Shown: positions 37,255 to 49,845 of the stretch, piece by piece
How positions within the stretch are numbered: the first letter of the stretch is position 1
Layout of the letters: every line of letters begins with the position of its first letter
Source: Cherax quadricarinatus
Lineage: Eukaryota > Arthropoda > Malacostraca > Decapoda > Parastacidae
Length of the DNA stretch: 64,000 bases
Direction: 5' to 3'
Assembly: GCF_038502225.1 (NCBI RefSeq)
Contig: NC_091355.1
Coordinates: 11,965,115-12,029,114, forward strand
Position numbers and translations under genes: made by a program
Notes under the pieces: model-generated
Database searches by the model: none
What the model was told of the DNA's origin: nothing
The model's input: the letters and a program-made list of their open reading frames with translations, nothing else

Positions 37255-37605
37255 TGCCACGGGGAGGGGGGGTGATGGTACGGTACCTAGGATGGGTATT
37301 AACCTGGAGGTTACATGAAGATGATTTCGGGAAGGGGGGCACCGCCCCCGCCGCCCGGTCCCAGACCAGGTGGATGGTCTATGTTGGACTGGCACATGTG
37401 GTCCATCATGGGCTGATCAGGAACTGTCTTGAGGTACTTTTTATGGCTTCCTCTTGAAAACTGTCTGGAGTGTCTTAGTAATTCACCTTTCATCTGAAGG
37501 GTGTTGAAAAGTCTTGGTCCCTTTATGCTCACTGATTTCCTTGCTCTGCATTGGAGATATTTTACACCGTCTGCCGAGACTCTTGCTTTCATAAGGAGTG
37601 ATTTT
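37255..37605 (-). pseudogene. LINE C-terminal fragment, minus strand
   Basis: The minus frame at 37592-37311 contains RARKSVSIKGPRLFNTL and KKYLKTVPDQPM. This matches the common LINE C-terminal pattern of a RGP.LFN.LP motif followed by F...L...L..VPD.P. It continues into a GC-rich tail (GGGGGCGGTGCCCC side) that resembles the 3' tail of the family B LINE near 19250-19280. The gap between the two motifs is degraded. Confidence 0.65.
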
Positions 37606-37690
37606 TGGTGGCCTGTGACTTTTAAGACTAACTTACCATGGGTTCAAATCCCACCCGTTCCCTGATTTTTGTTTCTGCTGTATCAGTGTG
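37603..37690 (+). mobile_element. SINE-B fragment
   Basis: GGGTTCAAATCCCACCCG (B-box side) followed by TTCCCTGATTTTTGTTTC. The A-box side is deleted to GGTGGCCTGTGACTTTTAAG. Confidence 0.6.
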
Positions 37691-37734
37691 TTGCTTCATA
37701 ATGTCTTTACAGGTACATGCACAAGGTATGTATT

Positions 37735-38048
37735 ATTATAATAAAAAAGAAGCGCTAAACCACAAGGGCTATACAGCGTTGTACAGGGTATACAGGTCCA
37801 GCTGACATCACTGACATACTACCATACAGAAAGTCGCTTGTTGTGCGAAGCATTTCGGGCAAATTAGGTCAGTTTTGTCCAGGATGCGACCCACACCAGT
37901 GAACTAACACCCAGGTACCCATTTTACTGATGGGTGAACATAAACAATCGATGTAAACACGCCCAATGTTTCTACCCTCACTTGGAATCTAACCCAGACC
38001 CTCGCCGTGTGAAGCGAGAGCTTTAGCCACCAGGCCTCGGGCCACCAA
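37735..38048 (-). mobile_element. Full-length tRNA-derived SINE (SINE-A), minus strand
   Basis: On the minus strand it opens with GGTGGCCCGAGGCCTGGTGG and CTAAAGCTCTCGCTTCACAC. A slightly decayed B box GGGTTAGATTCC follows. The SINE-A body continues with TAGAAACATTGGGCGTGTTT, GGTACCTGGGTGTTAGTTCA and GGTGTGGGTCGCATCCTGGA. It ends at a TTATTATAAT tail. At about 310 bp it is the best guide to the full length. The 38050-38570 stretch after it is AT-rich with nothing recognised. Confidence 0.85.
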
Positions 38049-38569
38049 TTTAGGTGTGGAAGGTTAAGTTTAGGGTTCCTAACTTTATTTACAAGCTAAG
38101 AGCAGTTACCTACATCAGCTCATTGGAAAGCCTTATTATAAGATATTCGGATAGAGAACAGAATAACGTTGGAGTCACCTGTGGGCCAGTGATAACGTTT
38201 GCTTACTTTCAGTATTCTGATCATTCAATATTCTTCATGTAGTCTCTTTTCTCACTTCCTATTTTCATTACGTATCATTTACGTACATTAAATTCCATTA
38301 TTTATCAGTAACTACACATGTTTAATTTCTCGGTCATCCTGCAGACTCATTTTTTTTATTTTTACCTCAGCAAATGTTTATTTAATACTATTTTGAATTT
38401 CCTCTGGTAAGTTATACAAATTAAAAAAAAAAAAACACTACTGAAGCAAGTACAGATACTTGTGTCACCTCACTTGTCACATCTCCCCCACCAAGGTAGA
38501 TTTTTTTTATAAATGTTTGTATTTTTCTGTCAAATCCCTGTCGATTTTTTTTTTGCTTTTATTCCCTTT

Positions 38570-38973
38570 ATACTCACTTATTTGTACTCACCAATTTGTG
38601 GTTGCAGGGGTCGATTCATAGCTCCTGGCCCCGCCTCTTCACTGATTGCTACTAGGTCCACTCTCTCCCTGCTCCACGAGCTTTATAATACCTCGTCTTA
38701 AAACTATGTATGGTTCCCGCCTCCACTACGTCACTTTCTAGGTTATTCTACTTCCTGACAACTCTGTGACTGAAGAAATACTTCCTAACATCCCTTTGAC
38801 TCATCTGAGTCTTCAACTTCCAATTGTGACCTCTTGTTGCTGTGTCCAATCTCTGGAACATCCTGTCTCTGTTCACCTTGTCAATTCCTCGCAGGATTTT
38901 ATATGTCGTTATCATGTTTTCCCTAACCCTCCTATCCTCCAGTGTCGTCAGACCGTTTTCCCTTAACCTTTCT

Positions 38974-38976
<3 letters not shown>
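38570..38976 (-). pseudogene. Family A LINE C-terminus, minus strand
   Basis: The protein text EERLRENGLTTLEDRRVREN, MITTYKILRGIDKVNRDRM, KLKTQMSQRDVRKYFFSHRV is readable. The 3' tail starts at TTTGTACTCACCAATTTGTG. In the element's sense the 5' break lies exactly at (CA)n 38977-39066. Confidence 0.85.
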
Positions 38977-39054
<78 letters not shown>

Positions 39055-39066
39055 TGTGTACGTGTG
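38977..39066. repeat. (TG)n microsatellite
   Basis: About 90 bp of TG with TACG interruptions at its right edge. A pyrimidine-rich stretch (39110-39270) follows. Confidence 0.95.
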
Positions 39067-39347
39067 TGCATTCCTTTCTAATTTATTGCACTTCTATCTT
39101 CAGAGACTTCCTTTCCTTCCTTCCTTCCTTTCCTTTTTTAACCTTTCCTGCTCACAATCACTCAATTCCCTTACCCATCACGCCTCTTTCATCCTTTCTC
39201 TCTTGTCTTTCCATATTCCTCTCTCTTTCCCTCCCTCTCTCCTCCTACCCTCGGCCTCTCCCTCCCACGGCTTACAGGCTTAGTCCTAGTGTTGAAATGC
39301 TAATTCCCTCCTCTATCAAATAACGATTGAGTGACAAGTCATAGATG

Positions 39348-42300
39348 TATTGAGTGGCTTCTGAGTACGTGTAGCAGACTATTGAGTGGCTTCTGAGTAC
39401 GTGTAGCAGACTATTGAGTGGCTTCTGAGTACTTGTAGCAGACTACTGAGTGGCTTCTGAGTACGTGTAGCAGACTATTGAGTGGCTTCTGAGTACTTGT
39501 AGCAGACTACTGAGTACGTGTAGCAGACTATTGAGTGGCTTCTGAGTACGTGTAGCAGACTATTGAGTGGCTTCTGAGTACTTGTAGCAGACTACTGAGT
39601 GGCTTCTGAGTACGTGTAGCAGACTAGCAGACTACTGAGTGGCTTCTGAGTACTTGTAGCAGACTACTGACTGGCGTCTGAGGACTTGTAGCAGACTACT
39701 GAGTGGCTTCTGAGTACTTGTAGCAGACTACTGAGTGGCGTCTGAGTACTTGTAGCAGACTACTGAGTGGCTTCTGAGTACTTGTAGCAGACTACTGAGT
39801 GGCTTCTGAGTACTTGTAGCAGACTACTGAGTGGCTTCTGAGTACTTGTAGCAGACTACTGAGTGGCGTCTGAGTACTTGTAGCAGACTACTGAGTGGCT
39901 TCTGAGTACTTGTAGCAGACTACTGAGTGGCTTCTGAGTACTTGTAGCAGACTACTGAGTGGCGTCTGAGTACTTGTAGCAGACTACTGAGTGGCTTCTG
40001 AGTACTTGTAGCAGACTACTGAGTGGCTTCTGAGTACTTGTAGCAGACTACTGAGTGGCTTCTGAGTACTTGTAGCAGACTACTGAGTGGCTTCTGAGTA
40101 CTTGTAGCAGACTACTGAGTGGCTTCTGAGTACTTGTAGCAGACTACTGAGTAGTACTTGTAGCAGACTACTGAGTGGCTTCTGAGTACGTGTAGCAGAC
40201 TACTGAGTGGCTTCTGAGTACTTGTAGCAGACTACTGAGTGGCTTCTGAGTACTTGTAGCAGACTACTGAGTGGCTTCTGAGTACTTGTAGCAGACTACT
40301 GAGTGGCGTCTGAGTACGTGTAGCAGACTACTGAGTGGCTTCTGAGTACTTGTAGCAGACTACTGAGTGGCTTCTGAGTACTTGTAGCAGACTACTGAGT
40401 GGCTTCTGAGTACTTGTAGCAGACTACTGAGTGGCTTCTGAGTACTTGTAGCAGACTACTGAGTGGCTTCTGAGTACTTGTAGCAGACTACTGAGTGGCT
40501 TCTGAGTACTTGTAGCAGACTACTGAGTGGCTTCTGAGTACTTGTAGCAGACTACTGAGTGGCTTCTGAGTACTTGTAGCAGACTACTGAGTGGCGTCTG
40601 AGTACTTGTAGCAGACTACTGAGTGGCTTCTGAGTACTTGTAGCAGACTACTGAGTGGCTTCTGAGTACTTGTAGCAGACTACTGAGTGGCTTCTGAGTA
40701 CTTGTAGCAGACTACTGAGTGGCTTCTGAGTACTTGTAGCAGACTACTGAGTGGCTTCTGAGTACTTGTAGCAGACTACTGAGTGGCTTCTGAGTACTTG
40801 TAGCAGACTACTGAGTGGCTTCTGAGTACTTGTAGCAGACTACTGAGTGGCGTCTGAGTACTTGTAGCAGACTACTGAGTGGCTTCTGAGTACTTGTAGC
40901 AGACTACTGAGTGGCTTCTGAGTACTTGTAGCAGACTACTGAGTGGCTTCTGAGTACTTGTAGCAGACTACTGAGTGGCTTCTGAGTACTTGTAGCAGAC
41001 TACTGAGTGGCTTCTGAGTACTTGTAGCAGACTACTGAGTGGCTTCTGAGTACTTGTAGCAGACTACTGAGTGGCTTCTGAGTACTTGTAGCAGACTACT
41101 GAGTGGCTTCTGAGTACTTGTAGCAGACTACTGAGTGGCTTCTGAGTACTTGTAGCAGACTACTGAGTGGCTTCTGAGTACTTGTAGCAGACTACTGAGT
41201 GGCTTCTGAGTACTTGTAGCAGACTACTGAGTGGCTTCTGAGTACTTGTAGCAGACTACTGAGTGGCTTCTGAGTACTTGTAGCAGACTACTGAGTGGCT
41301 TCTGAGTACTTGTAGCAGACTACTGAGTGGCTTCTGAGTACTTGTAGCAGACTACTGAGTGGCTTCTGAGTACTTGTAGCAGACTACTGAGTGGCGTCTG
41401 AGTACTTGTAGCAGACTACTGAGTGGCGTCTGAGTACGTGTAGCAGACTACTGAGTGGCTTCTGAGTACTTGTAGCAGACTACTGAGTGGCTTCTGAGTA
41501 CTTGTAGCAGACTACTGAGTGGCTTCTGAGTACTTGTAGCAGACTACTGAGTGGCTTCTGAGTACTTGTAGCAGACTACTGAGTGGCTTCTGAGTACTTG
41601 TAGCAGACTACTGAGTGGCTTCTGAGTACTTGTAGCAGACTACTGAGTGGCTTCTGAGTACTTGTAGCAGACTACTGAGTGGCTTCTGAGTACGTGTAGC
41701 AGACTACTGAGTGGCGTCTGAGTACTTGTAGCAGACTACTGAGTGGCTTCTGAGTACGTGTAGCAGACTACTGAGTGGCTTCTGAGTACGTGTAGCAGAC
41801 TACTGAGTGGCGTCTGAGTACTTGTAGCAGACTACTGAGTGGCTTCTGAGTACGTGTAGCAGACTACTGAGTGGCGTCTGAGTACTTGTAGCAGACTACT
41901 GAGTGGCTTCTGAGTACTTGTAGCAGACTACTGAGTGGCTTCTGAGTACGTGTAGCAGACTACTGAGTGGCTTCTGAGTACTTGTAGCAGACTACTGAGT
42001 GGCTTCTGAGTACTTGTAGCAGACTACTGAGTGGCTTCTGAGTACGTGTAGCAGACTACTGAGTGGCTTCTGAGTACTTGTAGCAGACTACTGAGTGGCT
42101 TCTGAGTACTTGTAGCAGACTACTGAGTGGCTTCTGAGTACTTGTAGCAGACTACTGAGTGGCTTCTGAGTACTTGTAGCAGACTACTGAGTGGCTTCTG
42201 AGTACGTGTAGCAGACTACTGAGTGGCTTCTGAGTACTTGTAGCAGACTACTGAGTGGCTTCTGAGTACTTGTAGCAGACTACTGAGTGGCTTCTGAGTA

Positions 42301-42817
42301 CTTGTAGCAGACTACTGAGTGGCTTCTGAGTACTTGTAGCAGACTACTGAGTGGCTTCTGAGTACTTGTAGCAGACTACTGAGTGGCTTCTGAGTACTTG
42401 TAGCAGACTACTGAGTGGCTTCTGAGTACTTGTAGCAGACTACTGAGTGGCTTCTGAGTACTTGTAGCAGACTACTGAGTGGCTTCTGAGTACTTGTAGC
42501 AGACTACTGAGTGGCTTCTGAGTACTTGTAGCAGACTACTGAGTGGCTTCTGAGTACTTGTAGCAGACTACTGAGTGGCTTCTGAGTACTTGTAGCAGAC
42601 TACTGAGTGGCTTCTGAGTACTTGTAGCAGACTACTGAGTGGCTTCTGAGTACGTGTACTGAGTGGCAGACTTGTAGCAGACTACTGAGTGGCTTCTGAG
42701 TACTTGTAGCAGACTACTGAGTGGCTTCTGAGTACTTGTAGCAGACTACTGAGTGGCTTCTGAGTACTTGTAGCAGACTACTGAGTGGCTTCTGAGTACT
42801 TGTAGCAGACTACTGAC
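39348..42817. repeat. 3.5 kb minisatellite, 32-bp unit, about 108 copies
   Basis: The unit contains GAGTGGCTTCTGAGTACTTG and TAGCAGACTACT. Variants are GCGTCT for GCTTCT, TACGTG for TACTTG and TATTGAG for TACTGAG. TATTGAG occurs only in the first 200 bp. Truncated units occur near 39507, 39625, 40153 and 42655. Stops occur in the units, so no long frame spans it. Confidence 0.98.
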
Positions 42818-42859
42818 TACTAAGCTGCAGAAAAAAAAAGGTGAATAACAGCCAAATAT

Positions 42860-42893
42860 CTCTCTCTCTCTCTCTCTCTCTCTCCCTCTCTCA
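42860..42893. repeat. (TC)n microsatellite
   Basis: About 33 bp of TC with one CCC interruption. Confidence 0.9.
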
Positions 42894-43038
42894 CGTACGT
42901 AAGATCTTGTTGCATTCAAACGTGGGTAAATATGCATCATTTGTATACGTGTTTTATTTTGATAATTGTTATGTTTACTCTGAGTGAAATGCGAGCGTTT
43001 TTTATCTTGTTATATTTCGTGACACTGTATCCTCCACT

Positions 43039-43039
<1 letters not shown>

Positions 43040-43101
<62 letters not shown>
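43040..43101. repeat. (TG)n microsatellite
   Basis: About 62 bp of TG leading into TCTG/TCCG-rich sequence just before the 31-bp array. Confidence 0.95.
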
Positions 43102-43103
<2 letters not shown>

Positions 43104-43197
43104 GTTTCTCTCTCTGCTCGTCTGTCTCTTCCTGGCTGTGTCCATCTGTTTGACCGTGTGTCTGTCCGTCTGTGTCATGTATCCGTCTGTTTCTCCC

Positions 43198-43506
43198 TGT
43201 GTCTTCACGCCTGTGTCACCGCCTCTCCTGTGTCTCCACGCCTGTGTCACCGCCTCTCCTGTGTCTTCACGCCTGTGTCACCGCCTCTCCTGTGTCTTCA
43301 CGCCTGTGTCACCGCCTCTCCTGTGTCTTCACGCCTGTGTCACCGCCTCTCCTGTGTCTTCACGCCTGTGTCACCGCCTCTCCTGTGTCTTCACGCCTGT
43401 GTCACCGCCTCTCCTGTGTCTCCACGCCTGTGTCACCGCCTCTCCTGTGTCTCCACGCCTGTGTCACCGCCTCTCCTGTGTCTCCACGCCTGTGTCACCG
43501 TCTCTC
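43198..43506. repeat. 31-bp tandem repeat, about 10 copies
   Basis: The unit contains GTGTCACCGCCTCTCCTG and TGTCTTCACGCCT. The only variant is CTTCAC versus CTCCAC, and CTCCAC units sit at the two ends. All three plus frames are open across it, another periodic artefact. Confidence 0.97.
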
Positions 43507-43775
43507 TCTCCCTAGACAAATTATTTTCTCTCTTCTACTTCTAAATTTGAATGTACACTGATTCTTTTATATATAAAGTTGCTTTGGAATTCTTTTATTG
43601 AGCACTGCTGAATTATTTTGTAAGTCAATATTATTTTTGCATGCGAGAGAGAGAGAAACGTTGGAGTACCTATGAAAGACAATAGAGGACTTGGAAGTCC
43701 TTACAGAGGCTATCTGCTGAGTAGAACTATCTACTTCTACCCAGATTAAGGACTATCGTATATTACATAAGGGAA

Positions 43776-43777
<2 letters not shown>

Positions 43778-43871
<94 letters not shown>

Positions 43872-44012
43872 CTGATAGGAAGGCACTTAGATAGTAACAG
43901 GTAGAGAGTAAGACAGGTAAAGGAGGCTGGAAGGAAGCCAGAGAGATAAAGGGAGAGAGAGACAAGAACAAAGGGAGGCAATAACAGAGGGAGATACCAA
44001 TATAGACAAAAC

Positions 44013-44052
<40 letters not shown>
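43778..44052. repeat. (GA)n tract, purine-rich stretch and (CA)n tract
   Basis: GA with AAAG interruptions at 43778-43866, a GA-rich strand to about 43990, then CA at 44013-44050. The minus strand is correspondingly polypyrimidine. Confidence 0.9.
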
Positions 44053-44053
<1 letters not shown>

Positions 44054-44282
44054 CAGGAACGTCATATATCAAAACTGGTTCAAGTATTCTTTCCTTTTGT
44101 TCTTTTATTTGCATGCTTCTGCCTCTCTTCCTGTTCGCATTTTGATTAAATAATTTTTTATGCCTCCGCTTGACGGGTTTGGTGAACGGAATAAGTGGAA
44201 CACAACGACAATATAACGTCATACACAGTTTTAATTAATTTGTGAGGATTTATGTATCATTTGGTTAAGAAAACATTGGTTT

Positions 44283-45990
<1,708 letters not shown>

Positions 45991-46026
45991 GCGTATTGTG
46001 TATGTGTATTGTGTGCGCGCGTGTGT

Positions 46027-46028
<2 letters not shown>

Positions 46029-46121
<93 letters not shown>
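46029..46121. repeat. (TG)n microsatellite
   Basis: About 92 bp of TG at the 3' end of the minus-strand LINE copy at 46122-46719. Confidence 0.95.
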
Positions 46122-46124
<3 letters not shown>

Positions 46125-46715
46125 CACGTAGTTGAGGTTGCAGGGGTCGAGTCCAAGCTCCTGACCCCGCCTCTTCACTGGTCGCTACTAGGTCACTCTC
46201 CCTGAACAGTGAGCTTTATCATACCTCTGCTTAAAGCTATGTATGGATCCTGCCTCCACTACATCGCTTCCCAAAGTATTCCACTTCCTGATTACTCTGT
46301 GGCTGAAGAAATACTTCCTAACATCCCTGTGATTCATCTGTGTCTTCAACTTCCAACTGTGTCCCCTTGTTGCTGTGTCCCATCTCTGGAACATCCTGTC
46401 TTTGTCCACCTTGTCAATTCCTCTCAGTATTTTGTATGTCGTTACCATGTCCCCCCTATCTCTCCTGTCCTCCAGTGTCGTCAGGTTGATTTCCCTTAAC
46501 CTTTCCTCGTAGGACATACCTCTTAGCTCTGGGACTAGTCTTGTTGCAAACCTTTGCACTTTCTCTAGTTTCTTTACGTGCTTGGCTAGGTGTGGGTTCC
46601 AAACTGGTGCCGCATACTCCAATATGGGCCTAACGTACACGGTGTACAGGGTCCTGAACGATTCCTTATTAAGATGTCGGAATGCTGTTCTGAGGTTTGC
46701 TAGGCGCCCATATGC

Positions 46716-46719
<4 letters not shown>
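46122..46719 (-). mobile_element. Family A LINE, uninterrupted C-terminal coding region and 3' tail
   Basis: The minus frame is open from the flanking (CA)n to a stop at 46188. It reads AYGRLANLRTAFRHLNKE, LEYAAPVWNPHLAKHV, KLEKVQRFATRLVPELRG, INLTTLEDRRDRGDM, MNHRDVRKYFFSHRVIRKWN and FKQRYDKAHCSGRVT, with no internal stop. This is the region after the thumb of a Jockey/CR1-type reverse transcriptase and carries no catalytic motif. The tail (46187-46122) ends GTGAGTACACAC. Both ends of the fragment abut (TG)n tracts. Confidence 0.88.
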
Positions 46720-46750
<31 letters not shown>

Positions 46751-46765
46751 GCAGGGGTGTGTGTG

Positions 46766-46804
<39 letters not shown>

Positions 46805-46884
46805 CACCTATTTGTGGTTGCAGGGGTCGAGTCATAGCTCCTGGCCCCGCCTCTTCACTGATTGCTACTAGGTGTGTGTGTGTG
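46720..46884 (-). mobile_element. (TG)n with a 73-bp family A LINE 3' end inside
   Basis: TG at 46720-46750 and 46770-46800 is separated by TTGCAGGGGTG. Then comes a minimal LINE 3' end at 46801-46873 (TACTCACCTATTTGTGGTTG to GATTGCTACTAGGT), followed by TG again. The copy is so short that it holds only non-coding tail. Confidence 0.85.
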
Positions 46885-47036
46885 TCTGTCTGTCTCTTAC
46901 AAACATCCTAATCCTTCTTCCCATCTTCTAATCGCCTCAGACGAAAAAAGTATTCCATTGTTTACATTTGTCTGCTTTCAGAATTTCCCGCGTTTTGTAT
47001 CCTCACATTCTATTCCGGAGCCGCATTTTTGGCGGT
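46884..47036. repeat. 153-bp direct repeat, left copy
   Basis: Starts GTCTGTCTGTCTCTTAC, ends GCATTTTTGGCGGT. Identical to 49162-49314 except TATTCC here versus TATCCC there. It does not look like LINE sequence and flanks the reverse-transcriptase fragment, so it is either a very long target-site duplication or a recombination product. Confidence 0.93.
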
Positions 47037-49082
47037 GTCTGTCCAGGTCTCTTTGTAGTCCTGCCTGGTCCTCATCAGATTTAATTCTCCTCATTAACTT
47101 CACATCATCTGCAAACAGGGACACTTCTGAGTCTAACCCTTCCATCATGTAGTTCACATATACCAAAAATAGCACTGGTCCTAGGACCGACCCCTGTGGG
47201 ACCCCGCTCGTCACAGGTGCCCACTGTGATACATCATTACGTACCATGACTCGTTGTTGTCTCCCTGTCAGGTATTCTCTGATCCATTGCAGTGCCCTTC
47301 CTGTTATATGCGCCTGATGCTCTAGCTTCTGCACTAATCTCTTGTGAGGAACTGTGTCAAAGGCCTTCTTGCAGTCCAAGAAGATGCAATCAACCCACCC
47401 CTCTCTCTCGTGTCTTACTTCTGTTATTTTATCATAAAACTCCAGAAGGTTTGTGACACAGGATTTGCCTTCCATGAATCCGTGCTGGTTGGCATTTATA
47501 CTCTTGTTCCGTTCCAGGTGCTCCACCACTCTCCTCCTGATAATCTTCTCCATAATTTTGCATACTATACACGTCAATGACACAGGTCTATAGTTTAGTG
47601 CCTCTTTTCTGTCTCCTTTTTTAAAAATGGGAACTACATTTGCCGTCTTCCATACCTCAGGTAGTTGCCCAGTTTCCAGGGACGTGTTGAAGATTGTGGT
47701 AAGTGGCACGCACAACATATCTGCTCCCTCTCTAAGGACCCACGGGGAGATGTTGTCCGGTCCCATTGCCTTTGAGGTATCGATGTCCCTTAGCAGTTTC
47801 TTCACCTCCTCCTCATCTGTATGTATGTCGTCCAACACTTGTTGGTGTATTCCTTGCTGGTGTCCCCATCTGGTCTGTCCCCCCAGAGTCCTTCCTGACT
47901 CTACTGTAAATACTTCCTTAAATCTCGTGTTGAGCTCCTCACATACCTCTTGATCGTTTCTTGTGAGTTCTCCACCTTCTTTCCTCAGCCTTATCACCTG
48001 GTCCTTGACTGTTGTCTTCCTCCTAATGTGGCTATACAGCAGTTTCGGGTCAGATTTGACTTTAGATGCTATGTCGTTTTCATACTGTCGCTGGGCCTCC
48101 CTCCTTATCTGTGCATACTCGTTTCTGGCTCCTCTACTAATCTCCTTGTTTTCCTGGGTCCTATGCCTCCTGTACCTTTTCCATTCTCTGTTGCACTTAG
48201 TTTTTGCCTCCCTACACCTTCGGGTAAACCAAGGACTCGTTTTGGTCTTCCTATTATTTCTGTTTCCCTTGGGAACAAAACTTTCCTCTGCCTCCTTGCA
48301 CTTTGTTGCCACATATTCCATCATCTCGTTTACTGATTTTCCTACCATTTCTCTGTCCCACTGAACCTCCTGCAGGAAGTTTCTCATACCTGTGTAGTCC
48401 CCCCTTTTATAGTTTGGCCTGACCCCTTCAGTTCCTGTTACCTTCTCCACTTGTAACTCTACTATATAATCAAAACTCAGAACCACATGATCGCTAGCTC
48501 CAAGGGGCCTCTCGTAAGTGATGTCCTCAATGTCTGAACTGCTCAGGGTGAACACAAGATCCAATCTTGCTGGTTCATCCTCCCCTCTCTCTCTGGTTGT
48601 GTCCCTGACATGTTGATGCATGAGGTTTTCAAGTACCACATCCATCATCTTGGCTCTCCATGTTTCGGGACCCCCATGTGGCTCCAGGTTTTCCCAGTCG
48701 ATCTCCCTGTGGTTGAAATCGCCCATTACCAGTAACTTTGCTCTGCTCGAGTGAGCTCTTCTTGCCACTTCAGCCAGTGTGTCCACCATCACCCTGTTGT
48801 TTTCTTCGTACTCCTCTCTTGGCCTCCTGCAGTTCTGTGGTGGGTTATACATCACTCCAATGACTACTTTATGTTCTCCAGACTGAATTGTACCTACAAT
48901 GTAGTCTCTTTCTCCAATCATGTCCATGCCTTCCATTTCCTCAAATCCCCATCGGTGTTTTATGAGCAGTGCAACCCCTCCTCCCCCTCTACTCCTTCTA
49001 TCTTTCCTCAGGATCTGATATCCCATTGGGAAGATTGTGTCTGTTATTGTCTCAGCGAGTTTCGTTTCTGTGACTGCTATGA

Positions 49083-49085
<3 letters not shown>
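46978..49085 (-). pseudogene. LINE endonuclease plus reverse transcriptase, long open but truncated at both ends (family A)
   Basis: Open without interruption from the (CA)n boundary at 49085; the first Met is at 49026, giving 682 residues to the stop at 46978. Counting from that Met, TDIIAVTETKLAE lies just upstream, GGGGVALLIKHRWG is at 14-27, the endonuclease GDFN at 102-105 and SDH at 178-180. Then come the connector, AMGPDNIS (420-427), NYRPVSLT (478-485), QHGF (514-517), palm A FLDCKKAFD (549-557), SGVPQGSVLGP (607-617) and catalytic FADD (638-641). The frame leaves LINE sequence at about residue 663 and finishes in the 153-bp direct repeat, so thumb, C-terminus and 3' end are absent. 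The endonuclease start is lost too. No RNase H is seen. It resembles Jockey/CR1-type LINEs. The unbroken frame implies a recent copy that is still non-functional alone. Confidence 0.88.

Positions 49086-49160
<75 letters not shown>
49086..49160. repeat. (TG)n microsatellite
   Basis: About 75 bp of TG between the truncated endonuclease end of the LINE fragment and the right copy of the direct repeat. Confidence 0.95.
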
Positions 49161-49161
49161 T

Positions 49162-49314
49162 GTCTGTCTGTCTCTTACAAACATCCTAATCCTTCTTCCC
49201 ATCTTCTAATCGCCTCAGACGAAAAAAGTATCCCATTGTTTACATTTGTCTGCTTTCAGAATTTCCCGCGTTTTGTATCCTCACATTCTATTCCGGAGCC
49301 GCATTTTTGGCGGT
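49162..49314. repeat. 153-bp direct repeat, right copy
   Basis: Partner of 46884-47036, one mismatch by eye. It continues into sequence (TAATATTTTTTGCG) absent from the left copy. Confidence 0.93.
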
Positions 49315-49845
49315 AATATTTTTTGCGTTCTTCGCGAAATTAGAGGAAAAATATTTTCGCGGAATTTGTTGATGAAGGGATTCCAGCGTTTAATTAATGT
49401 CCAAGTGTGGCGAAAGGAATGAGTATTTTATTTTTACTTTTTGATATATGCAGATACCGGCGTAAATCTGCGTATATTTCTGTCCCTTTGTAATATTTTC
49501 CTGCTATACGCAGCGTATGTAATACGGGAGTAATATTTTATGTATTCCCGAGTATTACGAGAATAAGTTGTGTACTTTTGTAGCTCCTGCTATTATTATC
49601 AGTAATAATAGTTATGATAGTATTACAGTAGCGGTAGACGGGGTAATATTTACCAATTATTGGTTATTATAATTTAATATCCCAAGATCGGGTCTATTGT
49701 GATTTATTTTTATTTGAAAAATTCACGATAGATTTAAAAAAAAAAATATTTAGTACAACTTTCACAAAAACACATCTCGATTTTTATTTTAATATGGTAG
49801 ATATGAAGTTAATTTTTCCATCTCGTTTATATAAATTTGATGTAC
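49315..49845. other. AT-rich spacer, nothing recognised
   Basis: No coding frame or repeat family is visible. The last 20 bp begin to resemble the 23-bp array (GATAGTTACTATC). Confidence 0.45.

Noticed and set aside
47627..48364. Plus-strand open frames of 108-133 codons
   Set aside because: Antisense shadows of the minus-strand endonuclease/reverse-transcriptase frame.
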